Assembly: GCA_017466695.1 (NCBI GenBank)
Contig: JAFTTR010000023.1
Location: 1 to 49,582 of the forward strand
Origin: Alphaproteobacteria bacterium
GTDB taxonomy: Bacteria > Pseudomonadota > Alphaproteobacteria > CAAHEQ01 > UBA3637
Length of the DNA stretch: 49,582 bases
Direction: 5' to 3'
The notes below the pieces were generated by a model that saw nothing but the letters and a program-made list of their open reading frames with translations, searched no databases and was not told where the DNA came from. Position numbers and translations under genes: made by a program. This document shows positions 25,491-35,080 of the stretch, in pieces (the stretch's first letter is position 1; each line of letters starts with the position of its first letter).

Positions 25491-26596
25491 TCTGCTGTCC
25501 CTTTCTTTCTAATCAGTATTCTTGCATAAGTAGAATATACACACTCGTTGGTTTTAGGATTGATATAATAATTTCCCTTTAACGACTTACCAGATAACAC
25601 TGGATTTCCCTTTGTTTTTCTACCAGTTGCTTTAGTAAATGTTCCATCCTGCCTAATTTCTTTAAAATCATCGTATTCTCTTGTTGCTAGAATACCTGCT
25701 AATTCAGCATCACTTGAATTCAATAACCCAATAATTTCAAACTGATTAGGGTTATATTTATCTAAAAATGTGATAGGAACACCTATTACACCCTCATAAT
25801 CAACAGGTATATCTCCAACTTTATTTACATTGATGGCATCATAATTATCATATTTTAGATATTCCTCTGGTGTATATTTTTTATATAAATCCAGTCTGTT
25901 ATATCTTTTACTTATATCAATATTTGTAAACCACCTTGTTAGCCCTACCAAATTTCCCATTGTACCGTCTGGCTGTAAAAAATTACTTGGAGTTGTATAT
26001 CCCAACCACAACTTATTTTCTCTTATCAACTTAAATATTTCTTTATAGGTGATAGCATTCTTATTTCCAATAATGATAACCTTTTTGTTATATTCCATCA
26101 ATTGAGCTACATATTCTCTAAATAATGAGAATGGTGGGTTGGTTACCACAACATCAGCTTGTTTCAATAATTCGATACACTCTTTACTTCTAAAATCACC
26201 ATCGCCTTTTAAGTGCTTGATACCAATTTCATCAATGGAGGGGACTCTATCTCCATTTTTGTCACCTTCATATTCTAAATAGACCGCTCTTTCACTACTA
26301 TTGGTCGAAAACAGATTCATATCTTGGTTCTTGTAACAAGTCGTAATCAACTTCTTTAATCCCAGATATTCAAAATTATAACTAAAATAATGAAAAAAAT
26401 TACTTACTCTTGGATCATCACAATTACATAAAACAACTTTATCTTTAAAAAAAACTTTATAATGCCTCAATTCATTTTCTATATCACATAACTGAGTATA
26501 AAATTCATCATTCTTATTTTTATTTGCTTGATGGAGATTCTTGTTTCCAGTACCCCCCCCCCCGAAACACATGCAACTATTTGAATTTAATAACAT
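25487..26596 (-). CDS. EcoRI-family adenine-specific DNA methyltransferase, G-tract phase-variable
   Basis: The conserved family N-terminus (NKNLHQANKNKNDEFYTQ) begins at residue 18, followed by CNCDDPRVSNFF near 58-68 and the catalytic NPPF at 153-156. The family methylates adenine; M.EcoRI acts on GAATTC, but the site here is unknown. Upstream of the conserved part, codons 12-15 are GGGG, made by a G11 tract plus T. AGGGA lies eight bases before the ATG at 26596. With one G more or fewer the frame closes after about 10 or 24 codons. As sequenced it is ON. Confidence 0.9.
   Translation of the reverse strand: MLLNSNSCMCFGGGGTGNKNLHQANKNKNDEFYTQLCDIENELRHYKVFFKDKVVLCNCDDPRVSNFFHYFSYNFEYLGLKKLITTCYKNQDMNLFSTNSSERAVYLEYEGDKNGDRVPSIDEIGIKHLKGDGDFRSKECIELLKQADVVVTNPPFSLFREYVAQLMEYNKKVIIIGNKNAITYKEIFKLIRENKLWLGYTTPSNFLQPDGTMGNLVGLTRWFTNIDISKRYNRLDLYKKYTPEEYLKYDNYDAINVNKVGDIPVDYEGVIGVPITFLDKYNPNQFEIIGLLNSSDAELAGILATREYDDFKEIRQDGTFTKATGRKTKGNPVLSGKSLKGNYYINPKTNECVYSTYARILIRKKGTAE
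26553..26563 (-). repeat. G11 homopolymer tract inside the methyltransferase gene
   Basis: Eleven consecutive C on the plus strand lie in codons 12-15 of the minus-strand methyltransferase gene. It is bordered by TTC and TA on the coding strand, exactly as the G9 tract at 10429-10437. Tracts of this length slip readily during replication. Confidence 0.95.
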
Positions 26597-26706
26597 TTTT
26601 AATATCCCTATATAAACTTAAATAAAACTTTAGTTTATTATATATATAAATTTAACTATCAGCAACTCTTTTTTCTAACAGAATTAATCTGTAATAAACT
26701 TTTTTA

Positions 26707-28926
26707 TCACCCTTCATCTGTAATAATCGGTTTAAATTGAATCTGCCCAATCACAGCCATATCATCTGATTTTCTGACAATTTTATCTGGCATTTTAGGA
26801 GCTGGTTTCATACTGGTAAGGGTTTTATATTCAGGGTGTTTAAAACAAAGGGGTGATTCGGCTCGAATAGGACGAGTTAAATGCCCAGAATAAAGGACTA
26901 ATTGCTTATTTGGTGCCATAGATAGAATACCCGATCCCCCAATCACACCATCAGCTTGTTTTTTAATTTTATGACTATACTCATAAAATAAGTTAAAACC
27001 CATTTTAGATTTTGCCGTTGGAATTAAAGACCCTGACCAATCAAAAAAGCTTCTCTTTCCACTATAAGAATGAACAACCTTTGTCAACGTTTCAATCCCT
27101 TTTAAAAGAGGTTGACGTGTTGCAGGATTATTTTGGCGCTTAATAATCTTAACGGCTACAGAACTCATAATCACATCAGCTGTTTCTTGATCATACTTAA
27201 CCGTTATTTGATGCCAATCTTGAACACAAACTAAAAATTTATTTTGCTTAGAACGGCCAAAAACAATCCCATCTGTAATACTTGAAAGTGAAGGCATATG
27301 ATGGAATTCATCCAAAATAAAGCTCGCAGGACATGGCCCTGCCCCTCCTTCATTTGGTCCACATTCCATCAAATATTGTGTTGCCATATTGATGAACAAA
27401 CTACTTAATAAAACACAGGCACTTAAATCTGAAAATGGAACTGACATATATACTGTAACAGGTTCATATTTACCAGTTGATTCATTTTTAATACCACGCA
27501 ACTGTTCATATTTTAAATCATTCATTGATGTATGATGTCTGACAGCAGCATTTTTAAATATATTTACCCCAGATAATGCCATCGACATAACAGAGCCACG
27601 CTGTTTATCTGGCAATGTTAAAACTTGATTTAATTCCAAAAGAGTTCGGCGTCCATAACCATAATAGGCTGTTTCTAAAACAATTTTTTCAAAAATCATC
27701 TGCCAAGCATCCATATCAAGAACAGACATATCTTGTTGTTTTTGCCTCATTGAAATTTCATGATTAGCTTGAATTTGAGCACTATTAATAATATCCAACA
27801 ACATTGCAAAACAAGCATCAAATCCTCTCCAAGTCGCAGGAATAAGATCCCACGTCCCAATGGGCAAATAATTTTCAACAGTGAGTGTTCGATTAATCGT
27901 ATTTTCACGAGCTGCCAAAACTTCAGGAAAATCTCGCATCGATTCATAATAAGTTAACAAAACTTCGTAATCTTCATCATCTAATTGATTATTTTTAAGC
28001 CGATATAAAAAATAATCGTTTGCTTTTGCCTGGTCAACTTTCCCACACAAATAACCTGTTAAACCAGTTAAACACCCACGGCCTGTTTTAACCCAATAAG
28101 GGTCGGTTCCTGTTGGTCCATCAGGAATAAGATAAGAAACCAATCCATCAATATAGCCCTCACGCCCATTTTGAAGTGAAGGCAAGTTTCCCTCTCCAAT
28201 AGGATTCCAAGAAGGCCAACGAATATTTTTTTCTAAATCATCTTTTCCCATCCAATTGAGCATAAAAACAGGACCTAATGTTGATCTATATCCACTGGTG
28301 AGTTTAGCAATTTCGCCTTTTGGATCGTGAACAATAACACTTGATTCTTTTTCTTCCAAAATGGCTGGGATAATCACACCTGTTGTTTTACCAGAAGTCG
28401 GACATCCAATGCAAAAAACAGAACGTGTATCAGGTAACTTAATTTTTTTTCCTTCAAAAAGGCCTAACAAAAGATGCTTCCCTTTAAATAACCCAAATTT
28501 TTCAATATCCTCAGCTATTGCTTCCCGTCCATCCCCAAAAGATTGAGGCGCTAAGAAAAATGGATTAATATAACAAATCATAAATTCATAATACAAAAAT
28601 ATAAAAGTAGGAACTAACAAAATGCGCCAGGTAAAATAACTTTGCCACGTTATATGTTTGGGTTCACTAAAAGTATACAACTCAAGCCATTTTCTATACC
28701 CTCTAAATGGTTGAAATAAATCACCTTCAAGTGTTTGAATGATATAGACCCACATCTCTTTAAAAGCCTCAAGTGTAAGCCCTTTCCAAATAACAGTTGC
28801 AAATGGAACAAAAAAGAGAAGCAAAACCCAAAAAATCATAATCCCCACAAGAGCACGCCAAAACCACCACTTAATGCAGTTCATTGCGAATTTTTTTGGT
28901 TTTAAAAAATCAAGACCGTGTCCCAT
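26707..28926 (-). CDS. virD4: VirD4/TraG-family type IV secretion coupling ATPase
   Basis: An inner-membrane hexameric ATPase that brings substrates to a type IV secretion channel. Hydrophobic segments lie at about 20-50 and 100-126. Walker A is GCPTSGKTTG at 174-183, and Walker B lies in ILDEFHHMPSL at 537-547. At 739 residues it is longer than many VirD4 proteins. No virB genes are in the window, so the channel must be encoded elsewhere, as in the split vir loci of Rickettsiales. The gene starts one base after the stop of the pentapeptide gene, so the two share a transcript. Confidence 0.9.
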   Translation of the reverse strand: MGHGLDFLKPKKFAMNCIKWWFWRALVGIMIFWVLLLFFVPFATVIWKGLTLEAFKEMWVYIIQTLEGDLFQPFRGYRKWLELYTFSEPKHITWQSYFTWRILLVPTFIFLYYEFMICYINPFFLAPQSFGDGREAIAEDIEKFGLFKGKHLLLGLFEGKKIKLPDTRSVFCIGCPTSGKTTGVIIPAILEEKESSVIVHDPKGEIAKLTSGYRSTLGPVFMLNWMGKDDLEKNIRWPSWNPIGEGNLPSLQNGREGYIDGLVSYLIPDGPTGTDPYWVKTGRGCLTGLTGYLCGKVDQAKANDYFLYRLKNNQLDDEDYEVLLTYYESMRDFPEVLAARENTINRTLTVENYLPIGTWDLIPATWRGFDACFAMLLDIINSAQIQANHEISMRQKQQDMSVLDMDAWQMIFEKIVLETAYYGYGRRTLLELNQVLTLPDKQRGSVMSMALSGVNIFKNAAVRHHTSMNDLKYEQLRGIKNESTGKYEPVTVYMSVPFSDLSACVLLSSLFINMATQYLMECGPNEGGAGPCPASFILDEFHHMPSLSSITDGIVFGRSKQNKFLVCVQDWHQITVKYDQETADVIMSSVAVKIIKRQNNPATRQPLLKGIETLTKVVHSYSGKRSFFDWSGSLIPTAKSKMGFNLFYEYSHKIKKQADGVIGGSGILSMAPNKQLVLYSGHLTRPIRAESPLCFKHPEYKTLTSMKPAPKMPDKIVRKSDDMAVIGQIQFKPIITDEG

Positions 28927-28927
28927 T

Positions 28928-30025
28928 TTACCCCTTTGTTTTAAATTTAACTTTTTCTACTTTCCTTGCTTTGGTAGCGACTCTTTTAATCGAAGTTTCA
29001 TCACCTTTAAAGGTATTGTCGCTTGATATGTAAGCTGAATTTTCCCCACCAGCAAACGTACTTTTCTTAATTAAAGAAGGCGCTTCATCCACCTCCATTT
29101 TACCTTTATGTTCCACTTTAACTTCATCTTCTATCTTATTGTTTTCTTTTTCATTTAATGATTTAGGCCAAGCACGATAATTGTCTGGTGATACTTCTTT
29201 TTTAGCTGGCTTTTTTATATTTTTAAGAACAATCTCTTCTTCTACTTCTTGAGCTTTTTTAGCATAATTTAAGAGTTTTTCTTCATGTTCTTTTATAACA
29301 GCTTCTTCCATCTGTTTTTTCTTTTTTTCTTTTGTTTTTCTTAAATCAAAATAATACTTTTGTAATCCGCCCAAACTTAGCAATTGCTTGGGATCAATAT
29401 ATGTCCCAGCCAAATTAATCCCATCTAATGCAAATTGAGATAAATCAATTCCTTTTAAATCCACTTTTGTTAAATCAAGCCGTCTTATATCAATTGAAAG
29501 AAGATCTCCTTTTGTCAGAGATCTTAAATCAATTTTTCCACTTTCAACAAGCTCCAAAAATTTATCAAAATTTGTAATATATTTTTCAGCATCTTCCTCT
29601 AAAAAAGCATCTTCAAAATTGTTGTTTCTCATAAAAACACGTTTAAAGGCAACATCTTTAAATTTTGATTTTGAAAAATCACTTTCTTCTATAAAGGAAT
29701 CATCAAATTTTGCACCTTCAAAATTGCAATTTTTTGCTTTTGTTTGGTAGAAGCAGGATTTCGAAAAATTACACCCCATTAAATTAGCCCCTGAAAGATC
29801 GGCTCCTTTTAGGTTAATTCCTGTATAGTCTTTGTTTGACACGTCTTTCCCTGCTTTAATATCTTCAAGCAAGGTAACAGCACGTAAATCCGTTAAATAA
29901 CTATCTCTTTCAGAGGGTAAAATAAACTCTCTTTTGTCAATCCCAAGTGTAAACAAAACAATATCTGCTTCGCTTACTTTTACATCTTGAAACTTTCGTT
30001 CAGGTCTTTTCATTTCTATTGTCAT
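28928..30025 (-). CDS. Pentapeptide-repeat protein with charged C-terminal tail, operon partner of virD4
   Basis: A 365-residue protein. Pentapeptide repeats of the A(D/N)LXX type run from about 66 to 142 (LKGADLSGANLMGCNF and following), with a second short block at about 178-207. The C-terminal third is Lys/Glu-rich, probably coiled then disordered, and ends in a basic VEKVKFKTKG. Basic or charged C-terminal tails are common secretion signals for type IV substrates. Its position directly upstream of virD4 makes an effector or coupling adaptor plausible, without proof. A TATAAT at 30032-30037 (minus) lies only seven bases before the first ATG; the ATG at 30013 is an alternative start. Confidence 0.75.
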   Translation of the reverse strand: MTIEMKRPERKFQDVKVSEADIVLFTLGIDKREFILPSERDSYLTDLRAVTLLEDIKAGKDVSNKDYTGINLKGADLSGANLMGCNFSKSCFYQTKAKNCNFEGAKFDDSFIEESDFSKSKFKDVAFKRVFMRNNNFEDAFLEEDAEKYITNFDKFLELVESGKIDLRSLTKGDLLSIDIRRLDLTKVDLKGIDLSQFALDGINLAGTYIDPKQLLSLGGLQKYYFDLRKTKEKKKKQMEEAVIKEHEEKLLNYAKKAQEVEEEIVLKNIKKPAKKEVSPDNYRAWPKSLNEKENNKIEDEVKVEHKGKMEVDEAPSLIKKSTFAGGENSAYISSDNTFKGDETSIKRVATKARKVEKVKFKTKG

Positions 30026-30125
30026 AGACTTATTATAACATAGAAAATTAAAAATGAAATAAAAAAAAAGATGACTTTTTAAAAATCTTGTATTATAAAT
30101 GAATGATTCAAAGAAAGGAATCTAA

Positions 30126-30623
30126 ATGACACCACCTAAAAAGACCTCTTTTAAAAGATGTATCCCTTTGTTTATTATGTCAGTTTTTGTGCTTTTTATG
30201 GATCAAATAACAAAGTGGCTCGCTGTTGAAAATTTACCCCTTCATACCCCTGTGCCCTACTTTCCTTTTTTTAATTTGTTTCTAACTTATAACAAAGGAG
30301 TTAGTTTCTCCTTATTTTCAAGTACAAACCCCTTAACCCCTGTTTATTTAAGTCTTATGGGACTTTTGATTTGCTTAATTGTTCTTTACTGGATGATAAA
30401 AGAAAAAGACTTTCTCATCCAAACAGGTCTTGCCTGTATTTTAGGGGGAGCCATTGGGAACATTATTGATAGAATTAGATTAGGTCATGTTGTTGATTTC
30501 TTAGATGTTTATTACAAAACACACCATTGGCCTGCTTTTAATGTCGCCGATTCGTTCATATGCCTTGGCGCTTTTATTATTTTTATTAGAATATTTTTCA
30601 CAAAAGAAGAGGATAAAAAATGA
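30126..30623 (+). CDS. lspA: Lipoprotein signal peptidase
   Basis: An inner-membrane aspartyl protease that removes lipoprotein signal peptides. It has four hydrophobic helices, the MDQITKW opening motif, NKGVSFSLF, and the two catalytic Asp regions GNIIDRIRLGHVVDFL and FNVADSF. It starts after AAAGGAA. The last codons overlap the next small lipoprotein gene as ATGA. It would process the many lipoproteins in this window (RlpA, MltA and others). Confidence 0.95.
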   Translation: MTPPKKTSFKRCIPLFIMSVFVLFMDQITKWLAVENLPLHTPVPYFPFFNLFLTYNKGVSFSLFSSTNPLTPVYLSLMGLLICLIVLYWMIKEKDFLIQTGLACILGGAIGNIIDRIRLGHVVDFLDVYYKTHHWPAFNVADSFICLGAFIIFIRIFFTKEEDKK

Positions 30624-30799
30624 AAAAACTCATTTTAATTTGTTTATGCGCTCTTTTACCAGCTTGCGCTCAAAAAAAACCACCTCTTGCCCCAACACAA
30701 ATCGTTAACGGGCAATCAATTGTTATGCCACCAGAATTTTTTGTATTACCTAAAAAAGTAAATACAACTCCCCCTACTTATACAGCTATCGAGGAATAA
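30620..30799 (+). CDS. Very short BamF/DUF3035-like lipoprotein (59 aa)
   Basis: An ATGA overlap with lspA starts a 59-residue protein with a clean signal peptide and lipobox LPAC (Cys16). Its mature part contains QSIVMPPEFFVLPKK, similar to the PPxFxLP core of DUF3035 proteins (BamF). These are lipoprotein subunits of the outer-membrane assembly complex encoded right after lspA in many alphaproteobacteria. The protein is much shorter than the family norm, so only the core would remain. Position and motif support the call; function is inferred. Confidence 0.6.
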   Translation: MKKLILICLCALLPACAQKKPPLAPTQIVNGQSIVMPPEFFVLPKKVNTTPPTYTAIEE

Positions 30800-30802
30800 T
30801 AC

Positions 30803-32401
30803 ATGACTATCTATGATAAATTGTTAACCCATACTGACGTAATTAATAATCTACATCTTCGCACCTTGTTTGAGGAAGATGAGCAAAGATTTAACAAATT
30901 TCACGTTCTTTTTAATGATTTTGTACTTGATTATTCTAAAAACAAAATCACTGAAGAAACAATGGAATTACTCTTTGAACTTGCTAACTTTAGCAATTTA
31001 AAAGATGAAATTGATGCCATGTTTGAAGGCAAAAAAATCAACACAACTGAAAATAGAGCCGTGCTACACACAGCGCTTCGCAATCGTTCAAATACCCCCA
31101 TATATGTTGATGAAAAAGATGTAATGCCTGAAATTAATCAAGTGTTAGAACAAATGCATCTTTTTTCCGACAAAGTAAGATCTGGGTCATGGCTTGGCGC
31201 AACAGGTAAAGCCATAACAAATGTTGTAAACATTGGTATTGGTGGATCTGATTTAGGTCCTCAAATGGCCCATGATGCTCTTTACCATTATAAAGCAAAA
31301 AATTTAACATTTCATTTTGTATCAAACGTTGATGGAACTGACATCACCGAAACATTGAATAAATGTGATCCAGAAACAACATTATTCATCATTTCTTCAA
31401 AAACATTTACCACTCAAGAAACAATGGCAAATGCACAAACAGCAAGAAATTGGCTTTGTACTCATTTAGGCGATACAGCCACACAAAAGCATTTTGTCGC
31501 TGTTTCAACCAACACAGAAGCTGTTAAAGAATTTGGCATTAATCCCGAAAATATGTTCGTATTTTGGGATTTTGTTGGGGGGAGATATTCTTTATGGTCA
31601 GCTATTGGTCTTTCATTAATGATTGCAATTGGTTATGAAGGTTTCATTTCCATGCTTGAAGGCGCTCATGAAATGGACATGCATTTTAAAAATACGCCTT
31701 TTGAACAAAATATGCCCGTTATTCTTGCTCTCATTGGTCTTTGGAATACAACCTATCTCAAGGCAGAAAGTTATGCTGTCTTACCTTACGACCAATATTT
31801 AGCAAAACTCCCTCTTTATTTGCAACAATTAGATATGGAAAGCAATGGGAAAAGTGTCAAAAAGAATGGTAAAAATGTTGACTATTCAACCGGACCTATT
31901 TTATTTGGTGCAGCCGGAACCAATGGACAACACTCTTTTTATCAACTCATCCATCAAGGGACACATTTGATTCCTGCCGATTTCATCGCTCCAATACATT
32001 CATTAAATGAAACAGGCACTCATCATGACATGCTTCTTGCAAACGTTGTTGCTCAATCTGAAGCATTAATGAAGGGGAAAACCCCTGATGAATTAAGAGC
32101 TGAAGGGGTTGCTGAAGAATTAATTCCTTTCAAAACTTTTGAAGGAAACCGACCAAGTAACACCCTGTTATTTAATAAAATGACCCCAAAAGCATTTGGC
32201 TCTTTAATCGCTCTTTATGAACACAAAGTTTTTGTACAAGGAATTATTTGGCGCATTAATAGCTTTGATCAATTTGGTGTTGAACTTGGCAAACAGCTTG
32301 CCAAAGCAATCTTACCTGAATTAATGGATAAGACAAAAGAACTAACACACGATTCATCAACAAACTCCTTAATCGAAAAAATAAGGACCATACGCTTATA
32401 A
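30803..32401 (+). CDS. pgi: Glucose-6-phosphate isomerase
   Basis: Interconverts glucose-6-phosphate and fructose-6-phosphate. Signatures are visible: [55 protein letters not shown] and [12 protein letters not shown]. The 532-residue length fits the E. coli-type family. It starts after GAGGA, three bases past the BamF-like gene. Its stop is followed immediately by the start of an orphan gene. Confidence 0.95.
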   Translation: MTIYDKLLTHTDVINNLHLRTLFEEDEQRFNKFHVLFNDFVLDYSKNKITEETMELLFELANFSNLKDEIDAMFEGKKINTTENRAVLHTALRNRSNTPIYVDEKDVMPEINQVLEQMHLFSDKVRSGSWLGATGKAITNVVNIGIGGSDLGPQMAHDALYHYKAKNLTFHFVSNVDGTDITETLNKCDPETTLFIISSKTFTTQETMANAQTARNWLCTHLGDTATQKHFVAVSTNTEAVKEFGINPENMFVFWDFVGGRYSLWSAIGLSLMIAIGYEGFISMLEGAHEMDMHFKNTPFEQNMPVILALIGLWNTTYLKAESYAVLPYDQYLAKLPLYLQQLDMESNGKSVKKNGKNVDYSTGPILFGAAGTNGQHSFYQLIHQGTHLIPADFIAPIHSLNETGTHHDMLLANVVAQSEALMKGKTPDELRAEGVAEELIPFKTFEGNRPSNTLLFNKMTPKAFGSLIALYEHKVFVQGIIWRINSFDQFGVELGKQLAKAILPELMDKTKELTHDSSTNSLIEKIRTIRL

Positions 32402-33094
32402 ATGAGTAAACATTTAGAAAAATACGCAACAGCCAAAGAAGTCAAAAAGGTTATTCATACCTTTAAAAAACTTCTTTGGAAATTGCCAAAAGTTGATAGA
32501 GTAAATATTGTTTCTTTCATCAAAAGTGAAACAAAATGTTGCAGCTGGTGGCCCTTACCTTATGTATCTGAAAAATTATTTGATACATTAACAGGGACAT
32601 TAAGTTCTGAAAATCTTAAAAATAAAATGAATAAAAAAGAAACGCTATCTACTCCTTTTTCAAAAGTCTTAAAAAATAAGAAAAAATCTCATAAACTTAT
32701 GAACATCATTCAATCAGCAATGAGTTTTATATCTATTGATACTCCTGAAAAAAAAGAAAAGCTTTTTAATCATATTTTAAATGAGCCAACCTATTATAAA
32801 ATAAAAAACAAAATCCAATTTAAACCTCTCGCTAAAAAGGTTTCTGACGCCTTATTTCAATATGGACTTTGTCTTATTTCACCTAATTATAAGCAGTATA
32901 TAAAATCTGAAAAAATTTTTCAACAACTTGTTGAAACAAAAGGAAATATCTCTCTTTCAAATAAAGAGATAAATAGTATATTGGGTCATTTTATAACTGC
33001 GCCCCAAAATTTTACTCCCAAAAAAATAACCACTTCAAAAAACAAATTATTTTACAACATTTCAAAAGATATTCGAGTTCACATAAATGACTAA
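32402..33094 (+). CDS. Hypothetical protein (230 aa) between pgi and mutL
   Basis: I do not recognise this protein. It starts on the base after the pgi stop and overlaps mutL by eight bases, so it is genuinely part of the operon. It is Lys-rich and mostly helical, with no signal peptide, and has a notable KCCSWWPLP segment near residue 46. Several amphipathic helices follow. Nothing suggests an enzyme motif. Confidence 0.6.
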   Translation: MSKHLEKYATAKEVKKVIHTFKKLLWKLPKVDRVNIVSFIKSETKCCSWWPLPYVSEKLFDTLTGTLSSENLKNKMNKKETLSTPFSKVLKNKKKSHKLMNIIQSAMSFISIDTPEKKEKLFNHILNEPTYYKIKNKIQFKPLAKKVSDALFQYGLCLISPNYKQYIKSEKIFQQLVETKGNISLSNKEINSILGHFITAPQNFTPKKITTSKNKLFYNISKDIRVHIND

Positions 33095-34943
33095 TACATC
33101 TATTCGCCTTCTTCCCCAAAATTTAATCAATCAAATCGCTGCTGGTGAGGTTGTTGAACGTCCATCAGCTGCTTTAAAAGAACTCATTGAAAATTCAATT
33201 GATGCTGGGAGCTCTCAAATTAGCATTAAAATTCAAGAAGGAGGGAAAACATACTTTTCAGTAACAGATAATGGTAAAGGTATGTCAAAGGAAGAATTAA
33301 ATCTGGCTATTGAACGCCATGCAACCAGCAAATTACCAGATGATGATTTGTTTTGCATCAACTTTTTAGGGTTCCGAGGAGAAGCCCTCCCCTCTATTGC
33401 CTCAGTTGCAAAATTAACAATTACATCCAGACAAAAAGAAGCTGAAGATGCTTGGATGATTAAAGTTGAAGGTGGAATCAAAGAAGAAGTTGCTCCTGCG
33501 CCAGCCCCTTTTGGAACAACTGTTGAAGTCAGAGATTTATTTTTTGCAACCCCTGCCCGTTTAAAATTTTTAAAATCAACACAATCTGAAACACTGAGTA
33601 TTAAAGAAACAATCAATCGCCTAGCCATGGCTTATCCTCATATTCATTTTTCACTTTCAGATGAAAAAAGAACTATTTTAAATTATCCACCTGTACCTAC
33701 ACTTCTCGCCCGTGTTACTCAAATTATTGGAAAAGCTTTTGATGAGAATGCTCTTGCGATTGAATCTGAATATGAGGGTACAAGATTAACTGGTTTTGTA
33801 GGCTTGCCAACGTATACCAGATCGACCAGCCAAGACCAATATCTCTTTGTTAATGGAAGATTTGTGAAAGATAAGGTTTTAATCGGAGCAATTAGAGGTG
33901 CTTTCCAAGGACTTATCAGCCATGATGTCCATCCTGTCTTAGCACTTTTTTTATCAGTTCCACCACAAGAAGTTGATGTGAATGTGCATCCAGCGAAAAT
34001 TGAAGTTCGTTTTAGCAACGCTGCCAAAATTCGAGGACTTCTTGTTTCAACAATTAGATCAACTTTAGCCGAACAAGGGCATAGAACAAGCTCAACCATT
34101 GGCATTGGAGCTCTTGAAAAAAGCCTATCTTATATGCCAAGTGCTCCAAAGACAAACCATCTATCCCAACTTTCTTCTTTTGAATCTAATGAATCAAATT
34201 TCAGATCGACTTATACTGAAAAACCAACTTTTTCAACGTCTAACAGCATATTTTCAGAGTCCAAACCTCAACGAGTTATACAATTTTGCGAACCATCTTA
34301 TAGCGTTAAAACATATGAAGATAAAGCTCTTGAGAAGGAAACGACTTCACCTCAAGAAGAGGATTTCCCTCCCCTTGGATTTGCAAAAGCACAGTTACAT
34401 AAAACATACATCATCTCTCAAACAAAGGACAGTATCATCATTACGGACCAACATGCTGCCCATGAGCGTCTTACATATGAAAAACTCATAAAAAATCAAA
34501 CCGTATTACAAGGCCAGCTTCTTCTTATCCCTGAAATTATTGATTTATCAACAGATGAGGTCGATATTTTATTATCAAGGCAAGAAGAACTCAATAATTT
34601 TGGATTTGTTTTAGAAGCATTTGGAGGAAATAGCATTGTTGTCAGAGAAATCCCAGCTCTTTTTTCAAAGACAAACATTTCAAAACTTATTCAAGATTTG
34701 GCTGATACAATCAAAGAATTTGACGACACCATTTTACTCAAAGATAAACTAACAGATATTTGTGCAAGAATGGCGTGCCATGGATCTGTTCGTGCTGGCA
34801 GGGTTCTTACCATTGAAGAGATGAACGCCCTGTTACGTCAAATGGAGGAATGCTCAACCTCTGGACAATGTATTCATGGGCGTCCGACCTATATTGAACT
34901 CAAACTCCCTGATGTAGAACGCCTTTTTGGGCGCACCAAATAA
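33087..34943 (+). CDS. mutL: DNA mismatch repair protein MutL
   Basis: The N-terminal GHKL ATPase shows ENSIDAGS (motif I), DNGKGM and GFRGEALPSIASV. The C-terminal dimerisation domain carries the endonuclease motif DQHAAHERLTYE at 454-465, plus ACHGSVRAG and IHGRPTYIEL. MutL here should therefore nick DNA itself, as in species without MutH. The middle (about 340-430) is a low-complexity linker. A working mismatch repair system matters for the G-tract stability discussed below. Confidence 0.95.
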   Translation: MTNTSIRLLPQNLINQIAAGEVVERPSAALKELIENSIDAGSSQISIKIQEGGKTYFSVTDNGKGMSKEELNLAIERHATSKLPDDDLFCINFLGFRGEALPSIASVAKLTITSRQKEAEDAWMIKVEGGIKEEVAPAPAPFGTTVEVRDLFFATPARLKFLKSTQSETLSIKETINRLAMAYPHIHFSLSDEKRTILNYPPVPTLLARVTQIIGKAFDENALAIESEYEGTRLTGFVGLPTYTRSTSQDQYLFVNGRFVKDKVLIGAIRGAFQGLISHDVHPVLALFLSVPPQEVDVNVHPAKIEVRFSNAAKIRGLLVSTIRSTLAEQGHRTSSTIGIGALEKSLSYMPSAPKTNHLSQLSSFESNESNFRSTYTEKPTFSTSNSIFSESKPQRVIQFCEPSYSVKTYEDKALEKETTSPQEEDFPPLGFAKAQLHKTYIISQTKDSIIITDQHAAHERLTYEKLIKNQTVLQGQLLLIPEIIDLSTDEVDILLSRQEELNNFGFVLEAFGGNSIVVREIPALFSKTNISKLIQDLADTIKEFDDTILLKDKLTDICARMACHGSVRAGRVLTIEEMNALLRQMEECSTSGQCIHGRPTYIELKLPDVERLFGRTK

Positions 34944-35012
34944 GGCCATATTCCTCTTTCAAAAAAAAGGCATATTTTTTTATTTTTAACACTTAAAAAA
35001 AGACTTTTCTAC

Positions 35013-35041
35013 TAGACAAGAATTTTTATTTCGTGTATAAG
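35013..35041 (+). promoter_or_regulatory. Promoter of nifJ
   Basis: TAGACA (35013-35018) and TATAAG (35036-35041) are separated by 17 bases, about 40 bases before the nifJ start. Confidence 0.6.
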
Positions 35042-35080
35042 TATTTTCATTAAATTTGTTTCACGACGAAAGGAAAAACA

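Noticed and set aside
26610-26660. Near-palindrome AATAAAACT-TT-AGTTTATT upstream of the methyltransferase as an operator for a controller protein
   Set aside because: The region is almost pure A and T, the dyad is imperfect, and no controller gene is present.
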